DNA of 64,000 nucleotides from Morchella semilibera. Taxonomy: Eukaryota; Ascomycota; Pezizomycetes; Pezizales; Morchellaceae. Numbering within the stretch: position 1 is the stretch's first letter; every line of letters begins with the position of its first letter. Below the pieces are notes generated by a model. The model saw only the letters and a program-made list of their open reading frames with translations. It was not told the DNA's origin and searched no databases. Positions 10,920 to 20,410 of this stretch are shown one piece after another. The translations under genes and the position numbers were made by a program. The stretch is taken from contig WBVU01000021.1 of NCBI GenBank assembly GCA_009192285.1, positions 464,995-528,994 of the forward strand, given 5' to 3'.

Positions 10920-12251
10920 CTACTGAAAAACCGAAAAACCAGAAGAAGAAATAACATCCGCGGAAGAAGAAGAAGACGAAGAAATAGGGGGGTCACTAGG
11001 AGCAGCCGGAGGGGCAGATAGGGCGGCGCCTCTCATAGCCGGAGGAGGGCCACGAGGGCGGTTGCCTTGGGGGCAATTAGCAAATACATGGTCGGGGGCG
11101 GCGCAGTAGGCACCGCGGCCATTCTCCATTCTCCATTTCTTTTCCGCAGCAGTGGTCTGTAATCGGCCGTGGGCAAACGTATAGCGCTCTTTTGGTGGGG
11201 GACGGATGGCTGAGCGGGTTTGGAGAGCTGAGAGGTCCATTGAGGCGAGGCCTCCTGGGGTATGCGACGGGTGTGGGGGAGCAGATTGTACGGCAAACTG
11301 TCCCATGGGGTTCCTATTGGCCTTATGGGCATCTTTCCTAGCCCTAATCCTATTATCCATGGTCATGAGCCTTCTAACATATGCGTCGAAGCCCTCCGTA
11401 GTGGTATCCTGATAAATCATTGCATCCTTGAGGTCATCAGACAGCCCATTCTCTAGGGCGTCCTTTTTGGCTTCCTCGTTGTAGTCGAGTTGGCCCATGA
11501 TGCGCAAGAATTGTGTAAGGTAGGTGGCGAAGTCTCCTTTGCCCTGGCGGAGGCTCTGGAGTTCCCGCCTGGCGGTACCCTGGGGGTCCGGGTCCCCGAA
11601 GGAGGCTTCCAAAAACATGACAAAGGTAGCGACCGAAGCGAACGGGGGGGCGTCTCCGGTGGCCATGGGGATAACTTGGTCTAACGCTTTCCCCTCTAAC
11701 CGAGAAACGGCGTAGAACACCTTGGCCTCCTCGTTCAGGAACCTGTCATGGTTTACCCTGAGTTTAGTACGGAGGAGATTTAGGAACCCGGGCAGCTCCT
11801 TACGAGCTCCGTTGAACTTGGGGGGGTCTGGGAATTTCTCAGAGCGGAAAGCTGGAGGTGGAGCATTGGCGGGTGGGGGAGGCACTGCTGGGGGTGGTGG
11901 TGGTGGTGGTGGTGGGGGTGGGGGTGGTGGTGCCCGGGCCGCGGCGAGTTGGAATTCCAGGGTGCGAACCTGAGTTTCCAGAGCATCTGTGTGGTTGTTA
12001 GAGGCTGTGAATTGGTCCCTTGCGGTGGCCAACTCTTGTCTGGTTTGGGCGTGTAGGTTTCGGCTAGCATCTCGTTTTGCCTTCCATCGATCCCCTTCCC
12101 GTATAAGGGTTAGGAGATGTACGTAATGATAGTGTAGATCCTCCACTGCTTCGAACTCTGTGAAGGTCTGAGGGATTTGGTAGTTGCCATCGAGGGTGAC
12201 CCAATCCACGATGGTGGCTGGGGGAGGAGGTGGAGGAGCCGGGGTAGACAT
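10920..12251 (-). other. Gypsy fossil: gag-like region
   Basis: A 443-codon open stretch upstream of pol in the same orientation. It has a Pro-rich N-terminal segment, a coiled-coil part, a long proline run, and then a retrotransposon-gag-type helical domain (FLNLLRTKLRVN, YAVSRLEGKAL, FASVATFVMFLEASFGDPD). A zinc-knuckle-like Cys/His cluster (CAAPDHVFANC) follows near the C terminus. This is the usual gag order for fungal Gypsy elements. Confidence 0.8.
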
Positions 12252-12720
12252 GATTGGGTGCAGTGTGGATGACGACGCAACGTAATCTCAAGGAGGGGGT
12301 GGCAGCGTGGCTTTGTTCCACAGGGCATGAGTGGTGACAACGATACGACCCAAGTATAAGGGAAGTATGGGGAAGAAATCGAACGGGCAGCGATAGTCAC
12401 TAAAGAAGTAGAGACTATAAAGTATATTAAATACTAGTTACAGAAGACGTTGCGTGAAGAGAAAAGAAAGAGAAAGAAACTACAGAAGTAGGCGCCGTTG
12501 CCTCCCTTATATACCCAGTATTCCGGAGCCAAGCCTGACTCATATCCTCGCGTAACCCCAACTATGACTCACATCCCTGCGTAACAGAAACCTATGGAAC
12601 CTACTCTGACTCATCCCCGCCTCCGAACTTACAGTAATCCCATCCCCGCCAATCATTCCAGTCCCCCGAACCTAGCGTATCTATAAAAACTACGCGTATA
12701 CGAATACTTCCACAACTATA

Positions 12721-13029
12721 CTAGATTAGGAGTTGATATTTGTAGATAAGATATATCACTACGGTAGTATTGGTTCCTAAGCTTCTAATAAAAATAATCC
12801 CGAAAATTAAAAAAAATATATTAATAAAAAAAAGTATTAGAGTAAAAATATGAATAAACTTTAGGAAATAATGAGAATTAAATAGTAGATGATGAGAAGT
12901 AGAGAAAATATATTCTCACCCGCATGGACTCGTATACAGAATTGCTTGTATAAGCTTATACTATCTGGGTTTAAACAAATTGAATATACTAAGTTGAGGT
13001 TGAGAAGCAACTTCTTGTAACATTTTGCT
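12721..13029. other. AT-rich stretch between Gypsy fossil and Pogo relic
   Basis: Very AT-rich; no gene seen. It probably contains the far end of the Fot1/Pogo element, but no terminal inverted repeat was recognised. Confidence 0.4.
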
Positions 13030-13343
13030 TTGCCATATTTTTTCCAAAGAGCTGAGGCTATCCAGAGCCTTTAAAGCATCTTAGGGAGTACCTTCTACGT
13101 CCACAATGATCTTTCTTACCATATTTCTTGTTGCTTTTAAAGCTTCTTTTATAGAAAGGTATGGTTGAGTTGGGACAATCTCCCCTCATCCTCCTCCTCT
13201 CCTCTTGATATCCCACCCTTCTCTTGAATTCTCTTCTCCTCTGCAATCGAAAACTTTGTCATTCAATGATCTCCTCGTCATTGAGCTCGCCGGTTATTTG
13301 TTCCTCACTATAGTTAATAGATTTTCCAATTGACATAGGATCC

Positions 13344-13864
13344 TGTTACGGGGTGGGGTCGGGGAATCGAGACGAGAGTTCTAGAGCAGAAGTAGGGTCG
13401 GGCAGAGAGTCCACAGGGAGTCTCTGATTTCAACGTATATGCGGAGGCACCAGTAGATGACTCGGATCACGGTCATACGCAGGGACTAAGTGCGACAGGA
13501 GGCCAAGGGTCCAACCGAGGCAGGCAGCTTCAGGACACGGTGTTACCAAGGGGCACAACTAATAACAGGAATGAGGCGAAGTATAGAACCAAGTATATAT
13601 TTAATATCGAAGCAGGGAAAGAAACCAGATAGAAGACAGAGACAGAGGAACCTAAAGGGAAAGGTTGATAACAGGAGGTTGCGTAAGGAAAGAGGAAAAG
13701 GAAAGACAAAGGAAATCCCAGCCCATATATATATCGCTTCCCTACTATCGATTACTAATCCGTACTATGGAACCCCATAGAATCCCAAAGAAATACCATC
13801 ATTCTACACACCCGATCTTCCATACTAAACCCCGATCAATCCAACCTGAAGAATCCCGATACCA
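13344..13864. mobile_element. Solo LTR fossil inserted in the Pogo relic
   Basis: Begins TGTTACGGGG and ends near CCCGATACCA, which is partly complementary to its start. It separates the DDE part of the Pogo transposase from its C-terminal segment. It contains a TATATATAT promoter-like stretch near 13725. The ends are approximate and no clean target duplication was found. Broken solo copy. Confidence 0.55.
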
Positions 13865-14560
13865 TTACCAACCACTTCTTCTCATCCCTAGCACGTAGAA
13901 TATGCCGTGACAGATCCTTTATTCTTAATTTTGACATATCATTCTCCAAACTAGCACTTATTCTTTCTACCTCAAGCCTGGCATGGCTTGATAAGAAGTA
14001 ACCGTTAGCATGTAGATGTCTCTGGGCTGCAGCTGCTTGGTTGCGGTCTACTGCAGGGCCAATTCTGGGGATAATATCATGAAAATTATTGGGTATAGGA
14101 AGCCCAGGGCCAAAATTCCCAGCGAGGCCAACATGCTTCCAACAATTTTGAATATAGGTAGGAGTAACAAGGTGCCAGGCTTCTCGTGCTAGCTCCATCG
14201 CCTCTAGCTGATTAATTTTGAAGGGAACAATAGTACTGTCCTCTTCATCTCTAGCAATAGCTCTATCGATGAATAATCTCCTATAATGGGCCTTGAAGCA
14301 ACGGATGATACCAGCATCAAGGGGTTGAAGCTGGGAGGTAGAATTCGGCGGGAGATATTCTAGATGGGTGGCCTTTAAATCAAAATCTGCGTCTAAGTGT
14401 GCAGGGCAGTTGTCAACTAAAATAATAACCTGACGGCCCTGTCTTTCCATATCTCGATCAAATGCCTTCAACCACTCCAACCAAATAGTTCCAGTCATCC
14501 ATGCCTTTTTATTTGACTTGTAATTGAACCCGAAACTGCTGACAGATCTTTTTCCATAGC
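13864..14560 (-). pseudogene. Fot1/Pogo transposase, DDE-domain segment
   Basis: This is the longest open part of the Pogo transposase (open frame down from 14498). It carries the second catalytic region VILVDNCPAHLD and the third region LPPNSTSQLQPLDAGIIRCFKAHYR, both with their Asp residues. A C-terminal helical part (MSKLRIKDLSRHILRARDEKKW) follows and is cut by the LTR at 13344-13864. The upstream remainder lies beyond two more LTR insertions. DDE transposases cut and rejoin element ends; this copy cannot, because its first catalytic Asp region is altered and the gene is split. Confidence 0.8.
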
Positions 14561-14610
14561 ACCTTGGCCTTTTAGCTCATCCAATAACTAGCGGTTCTCG
14601 TTTATCACTA

Positions 14611-15241
14611 TGTGACGGAGTAACCCGACGCAAGGAAGAAAATGACAATGACGACGCAGAAGGACTCGAGGAGAACAGTCTACGCAACGAGGAGACCAAC
14701 GAAGACAGGAACAACACCGGGCAGGCACAAGCACAGGCACAGGCAAAGGCAAAGGCAAGGGCAAAGGCACAAGAGCGCAGGACAGGGAGAGTGAGGACCG
14801 GATGGACCTCAACGAGAACGATGAGAGGTACTATGAGTTTCCTCTTGTCAGAGAATCGAGTCTTTGGTACGAGAGGCTATAGCTTAGAAATAGGAGTGGA
14901 TTCCTATGTACCGAGATAACAGGAAGACGAGACAGAGAGGAAAGAGAAAAGAACTAAGGAAAACATCTATCTCCGCTATTTAACACACCTCCTCCACTAG
15001 TCCGCTATGACTCACACTTTCGCTCATAGAACCTCATAGAAGCCCGTCGCTACCACACTCCGTAATCCTCCCCACCATCTCCGGTATTTACATTACCAAT
15101 CCATCACGCCATCGAACCTCCTAGAACCCAATGACGACACCCCCTCCTCAGCATACCTCCTCCTCGCTTGACATTACCCTAACAACTACAACAGCGCTTC
15201 GACTACCAAACCCTCGGGACCGATGCCAAGACGACGGGACA
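14611..15241. mobile_element. Solo LTR fossil (631 bp) inserted in the Pogo relic
   Basis: Begins TGTGACGGAGTAACCC and ends CGGGACA. Flanking pentamers are CACTA (14606-14610) and GACTA (15242-15246), a probable 5-bp target duplication with one difference. Pogo coding runs on both sides (INATGS on the right, SDKREPLVIG on the left). Same family as 5675-6484. Confidence 0.75.
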
Positions 15242-15325
15242 GACTACCGGTAGCATTGATACAAAAGCCATATGAGATTCTGACTTTACTGCTCTTATGA
15301 CCCGATGTTTGTTGAGTAGCAAGAC

Positions 15326-15808
15326 TATCACGGAGTGATGCGAGGACGTAATCAGAGGAGCCAAGGTACACAACCGAGGCAGGGAAGCGGAGCGAAGCGA
15401 GGCGAGGCGGGCGAGGTAGGAGGTACTAGGATAACCAAGAGCCAGGACACGAGGTACTAAAGATTACGGGAACTATGGAGGTAGAGCGAGATCCCCGAAG
15501 GGGGGTTCGAGACTAGAGATCCTAAAGTGCAGTATTTACTAAAGGGACAGAAAGGTTGCGTGAAGAAGAAAGGAAAGAAAGAGAAACTCTACAAGCGAGG
15601 GAGGGAACTCCCTATATATAGTCCTAACATCCCTTCGCTGACTCATACCATGGAACCCCGTAGAACATTAAGGAAATCCTATCCATTACCAATCCATACC
15701 CCTCGTTGACTCATAAAATCCCTGCCACAGAAACCCGTAGAACCTAATAGAAAACCCTGACTAATCCTTCTTCCCGTAACGTCACTTAATACGCTCCACG
15801 CCGTGATA
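15326..15808. mobile_element. Solo LTR fossil (483 bp) with perfect 5-bp target duplication
   Basis: The ends are TATCACGGAGTG and CACGCCGTGATA, inverse repeats with one mismatch in 12. The flanks are AAGAC at 15321-15325 and AAGAC at 15809-15813. Pogo coding lies directly on both sides. It contains a CTATATATAG stretch near 15614. A 5-bp duplication is typical of LTR retrotransposon integration. Confidence 0.8.
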
Positions 15809-16743
15809 AAGACCAACAGAAGGAGACATATAGTAGAATAACCCCGTCTCATTAAAGTTGCAACGGTTTTCTTCAGCAAAATTGACAAAAACTTCGTTGA
15901 TTTCGTCCAGTCGTTCCGAATAGGAGTTGGAGTCAATTGACTTTGCTTCACCATAAAACTTAATACGGCGCAAGCCTACCCTTCTCTTAAACCATATAAT
16001 CTATCAAGAGCTCCATTTAGGCCTTTCATTTTCTGGAATTTCAGCTAAGTCATAAAAACGGATCGCTTTTCCACGAATTGCACTCCGAGAGTACAATTTC
16101 TTTACCCTCCATTTGTTGGACCCATATAATAAAGGACTGATCAATTTCTGGCAGTTTAGGTTGTCCCATCCATTTTTGTTTCAACTCCATTATTGTCATT
16201 TTGGCCCAATGATCATAGCCTCGGTCGAGAATATTGGTGACAGTTTTAGGATCGATGTTATATTTTTTAGCCAGAAATTTATCGGTAGGAGTAGACGGCA
16301 GTAGATGAGGTATAGGATGGCCATGGGCAATAGAATCTGCTTTGGAATATTTTGCTTTATAAATCTGAAATTTGATAGCATTGGTAAGAGTAGGTTTGAC
16401 TTTGCGGAATGATATTTTGATTTGATGAGTAACAGAACAATGGCTACAATTTTCAGTTTTTTAAGTATCATGAATACTGTATAATTATTATTTTATTTTC
16501 CCATAATTTATTTGCGCAACTCGCCTTTTGAAACTCTTAATTTTATTGACCCGTTGCTGTTGGTGTTGGTGGGCGTTGATCGTTGATATCACCTTTCCAA
16601 TGTATGGTAACCATGGAAAAATGGTCGTGCACCCTAAGGAAATGGAGTTTTGGTAGAGATGGAATTTGGACGGGTTTCACACATTGAACACAATATGTGG
16701 CGGTCACAGGCTGGAATTATTATAGGTATGGAATTATGGCATG

Positions 16744-16755
16744 CCCTGTAGTACA
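16744..16755 (+). repeat. Left terminal inverted repeat of the CMC element
   Basis: CCCTGTAGTACA, preceded by the ATG target duplicate. It pairs with the inverse of 26126-26137 at 11 of 12 bases; the similarity continues weakly to the first TGTGGTTTA motif. Confidence 0.8.
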
Positions 16756-16769
16756 TATTAGTGTGGTTT

Positions 16770-17200
16770 AATTTAAACCATGTAAATAAACCACATTATG
16801 GTTTAATTCAAACCATAGAGTGGTTTGAATTAAACCATGTTGGTGTATTATAATTAGTTAATTTAGTAGTAGGGCGCTTTGTTAGGTGGTTTAATTTAAA
16901 CCATGTTGTGGTTTGATTCAAACTATATTGTGGTTTAGTTCAAACCATGTTGTGGTTTGATTATGGTTTAACTCAAACCATGTTGTGGTTTGAACTAAAC
17001 CATATGGTGGTTTAATTCAAACCATGTTGTGGTTTGAATTTAAACCACGGATCTTTTGGGAAATTGTCAGTTGTGGTTTAATTTAAACCATGGTACATCT
17101 CATTCTGTGGTTTATTTTAAACCACAGTAGTGGCTAATTTGGTTTGTAGTTTGATTTAAACCACATCAGTGGCTAATTCTGTGGTTTGATTTATACCCCT
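16770..17200. repeat. Left subterminal array of palindromic 17-18-mers
   Basis: About a dozen copies of TGGTTTRAWTYAAACCA-type palindromes, spaced by a few to some tens of bases. Similar clustered short repeats at CACTA-type ends bind the transposase or an accessory protein; here that role is inferred. Confidence 0.85.
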
Positions 17201-17708
17201 AATCCCTAGAAACCCATACCCCTATATATAGCTATGCGCTTCCACCGTACCACCTTTAAAATCTAGATCTAATAATACAAAAAAAATATGAAAACCCGAT
17301 GAAACCGTTTAATGAATATGCAAAAGAAAATACGCCTGTAAATATGCAATGGTATACAATTATAACGAAGCTCAAGTTGGAAAATGAAAGTTAGTCGTGT
17401 GATGAAATTGATGTTCCTAATATCCTATATTATATGTTGACGTTATATGCCTATGATATTAATCGTGGCACGCGCTGGTACGATTGTCCTAGGCCTGTAT
17501 ACACGAATGTAAGAGTTAGTATAACTGATTGGTTATAATTATTTAGTGATCGGGACCTACCGCTAAAAATAGGCGACCAGCTAAGTTTTTGAGAATATAG
17601 ACCCGCAGCCAGCAAGGGTCTATGTATGTTCCGGTAATCTAATGTTATATATGATGAGAAAAACCTAATCCAGATCATAATCCAGGGGTATCACTGGATA
17701 GGGTGCAT
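17201..17708. other. Non-coding stretch 3' of the AT-hook gene
   Basis: AT-rich, with no supported gene. It lies between the subterminal array and the 3' end of the AT-hook gene and probably holds its 3' UTR. Confidence 0.5.
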
Positions 17709-20079
17709 TTAGATTGTAAATGTCTCTCGTTGTTCTCTTAGACGTTCTCTGGCCATTGTAACATCATTAGCTGCACACTTTATCTCCAGATCCTCCTGTG
17801 TCTGTTGGGCCTTCTCACTTTTGTGTACGATTCTGCCAACTCGCGTGGTCGTGACACCAGTCCTGGTTCCGCCTGGCTCCATCGATTGTCTGTTGTTGGC
17901 GGTGGTGGGTTTGTTTGTTGTGCTGGTTGATCCTGATTCAGGTGATTGTCCAGATGCAAAGTCCGGGAGAGGGTTCTTACGGGGCCGGCCAGGTTTCCTT
18001 TTTTCCGGCTTATTATTTACCAATTGGGTCCCAGATGCTCCAATATTCACCAACTGTGTACTATGTACAACTTCAGGTTCTTCCGATATAGGTTGTTGAG
18101 TTTCATGTATTTGTGGCGGATAAAATTGAGACGCCGGTATTTGAGCGTCTTGTAGCTGCGACTCGGGTATACATTGCGATTTATCCGATGCTTGGTTCTT
18201 CTTGGTGCGTTGTGTCTTGCCCTTTGCCTTCGCTTCCACAACCGGAGGGATTTGACTATTCTAATATTAAGGTTAGTATCGGAATATTCATTGGAAGGGC
18301 GACCAACCTTCAAAATTTTACGCCTAACTAACTGGATACCAGCTGATTGTGTTTCGGGGGAGGCGAGTATCGCAGGTGTCGCAACATCGCGGGTATCGTT
18401 GTCGGAATCCTTATAAATCTCTGTCAGTTATGTTCTCACTTTGGAACGATTGTTACTATATATATATATACCTCAAACCAGTCACCCTCCGCCAATTTGA
18501 CCATAACCCCAAACTCATGAAACTCTCTAATAATCTTATCCCAATCCTCTGGTCTTCCAAGTGCTGACCATGGCAAGGCCTTACCGTGGTTTCTTCCTTT
18601 GTAAAGAAGAAAGGTAGAATCGTCCAATTTGATATGTTGAGCAAGCCTCTGCTCGAGCTTGTTGTATGACGTATCTGTTGGTATATAAATTGGACCGCCG
18701 GACTTACCCTTAATATAAAACGGAACAACAACAAGTTGCGGGATGGCGGCGGCAGTAGTTTCTTGAACGATATTCGGCTGCAGCTAGTTAAGAATTGTTA
18801 AAAACGAGGGGATATTTATTCGGGGGGATACCTGTGTTTTATGAGTAAGAAGGATTGGGTCGATCTGTGATTCCGGAATATTGGCCTCGGCATCAGATGA
18901 GTTGGGCTCATTACTCTCACTACCACCATATAAATTTATAAGGTCTAGTTGACTTACCGGAGCGGATGATAGTGGACTGGTTGGAATTGGGACAGACATA
19001 ACCCCCGATGATCCGGATGCTTGAAATTGTGACAATGTCGAGTTAGGATCACCTGGGCCGTCCAGAATGGGAGGGGGGGCGTGCTTGTTCATCAGAGTAC
19101 CCGGAGCCTTACGTTTTCTTCTGGTTGACTCGTTTTCGGAGTCAGAGAGATCGGATACCACAATGGCGGGGGATTTTTGTTTCCGTTTTTTTTCGTTAGT
19201 ACTCTGTTTCGGGGCCGTCCTATGTCTAGTGTCATCTTTATCATTCTTGGATTCTCCACGCCGGTCATCGGAATCACCCATTATTCTATCCTTTACATTA
19301 TCGTTGCGGATCATATCGATTAGGACCACATGGATCAAATCGCGGGTAATATCCGCCGGCCAGTCTTGGCCATACTTGAGCCTCATGTCGTGAGTTTAGG
19401 CCCTTTACCATTTTGTGCATTTCTTCGGCCGGATAGTCTTCAAATGGCCTATCCAGGTCAAATCGTCGACGAAAAGCCTCCTTCTTGAGGTGATCCCGGC
19501 GTTCCCTAACCTTTCTCATGACATGTTTATCATCAGGATCAAGTCCCATCCGTATCTTCAAACCTCTTCTGTCTTTATAACCAGCCGGGTTTGAATTCGA
19601 ATTCGCTGGTCGTTTTTTTGTAGGTGTTTCGGCATCGTCGTCAATGCCGGAAGCAGTGGAGTTAATGGTCATAGGAGTAGCCTCAACATTTGTATCACTC
19701 GATAGGCCATCGCTGCCATGACCCTCTGTTCGCTGTTGATTTGTGTTTTTCCGCTTGGTCTTGCGGGCTTTGGGTGTTGGGGAACCACCGTTATCTCGCG
19801 TTGATGAAGGGGAGACTGTTGACAGCTTCGCGTGCTGGGCGCGTGATTTATCACCAGCAGTGATTTTCCCACCAGCAGTGGTTTTCCCATCTATTCTCAT
19901 CCGTCAGTAACACATTTGATTGAAAGACAGGTCGATAAGATAAGTATGTACGCACCTCCGGATACTTTGTTAGCACCGCTAGTTGGCCTAGTAGCTGCGC
20001 TTTGCGCATGCCAGTTCGCTTCCGCAATCCTCCGCTGCTCTGCCATGTATTCCTCGAAGCTCATACTGTGTTGATTCAT
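17709..20079 (-). CDS. Six-exon AT-hook accessory protein of the CMC element (about 705 aa)
   Basis: Not a family I recognise. Frame-consistent exons are 19956-20079, 19409-19890, 18832-19374, 18472-18777, 18308-18418 and 17709-18260. The start is MNQHSMSFEEYMAEQRR. Four introns (54, 47, 65 and 53 bp) have GT..AG ends, and the one at 18261-18307 has a clear CTAAC branch. The one at 19375-19408 would be only 34 nt (GTAAAG, CTAAAC, AAG); otherwise a frameshift separates the halves. Residues 1-200 are basic and Ser/Thr-rich. A middle region is rich in Ser, Asp and basic clusters (KRKQK, RRKRK). A compact hydrophobic segment from the 18472-18777 exon (QLVVPFYIKG, TFLLYKGRNHG, IIREFHEFGVMVKL) looks folded. 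The last exon carries an AT-hook (KRKPGRPRKNP) and repeated SQ dipeptides. AT-hooks bind the minor groove of AT-rich DNA, which fits the AT-rich palindrome arrays at the element ends. A role in transposition is inferred. Confidence 0.7.
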
Positions 20080-20090
20080 GTTGATGTGAT

Positions 20091-20120
20091 GAAAAATGAT
20101 GAAAAATGATGAAAAATGAT
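20091..20120. repeat. Three tandem copies of GAAAAATGAT
   Basis: A 10-bp unit repeated three times exactly, just upstream of the AT-hook gene start codon, in its likely 5' leader or promoter. Confidence 0.85.
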
Positions 20121-20410
20121 GGAATGGTGGGGGGGGTAGTGGAGATGAGATAGGTTCAAGAGGTGTAGATGTAGGTACGCGAGAGGTATTGTTGATCAAA
20201 AAAAAAAAGGGTAAGGGGCACGTGTGGGGTGGGGTTAAGCATAAACCCTGCGCATGCACCATCCAAGCATGTCAGGGCTGTTTGGTCTGGGCGCACGTCA
20301 AAACAGACATGTATAACGATGCGTAATATATTGTCGATTTTTGTTCTTAATGAGTCCTATTAACTCTCGAATATTTTCCGCTGCTATTACTTCTTTTTTA
20401 TTGAATCCTG

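Larger units (their letters stand above)
8400..12720 (-). mobile_element. Ty3/Gypsy LTR retrotransposon fossil
   Basis: Minus-strand element with a gag-like region (10920-12251), aspartic protease, reverse transcriptase and part of RNase H (8832-10607), and a further pol linker stretch (about 8400-8654). No integrase core is visible and the 3' part appears lost. A leader or LTR-like stretch at about 12290-12720 shares a GCGTGAAG..AGAAA block and TGACTCAT blocks with the solo LTR at 15326-15808. No matching second LTR was recognised, so it cannot be dated by LTR divergence. It is broken, with at least a few breaks; long open stretches suggest moderate age. Confidence 0.85.
13030..16480 (-). 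mobile_element. Fot1/Pogo (Tc1-mariner superfamily) transposon relic, interrupted by three solo LTRs
   Basis: Transposase coding traces run on the minus strand from about 16470 to 13040 in the order expected for Fot1/Pogo. First comes a helix-turn-helix part (KFLAKKYNIDPKTVTNIL, about 16290-16230). A CENP-B-like stretch follows (RSAIRGKAIRFYDLAEIPE, WFKRRVGLRRIKFYGEAKS, about 16100-15920). Then come NFNETGLFYYM (about 15850), SGHKSSKVRISYGFCINATGS (about 15310-15250), VDNCPAH with YLPPNSTSQLQPLDAGII (14430-14310), and a Glu-rich C-terminal segment (SIKEALKATRNM, about 13170-13130). The first catalytic acidic residue appears as Asn (NETGLF instead of the usual DETGLF). Frame changes and stops occur around 16000. 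The element is inactive. Inserted LTRs lie at 13344-13864, 14611-15241 and 15326-15808. Confidence 0.8.

Noticed and set aside
11780-12070. Pro/His-rich frame inside the Gypsy fossil
   Set aside because: A shadow of the proline run in the gag-like region.
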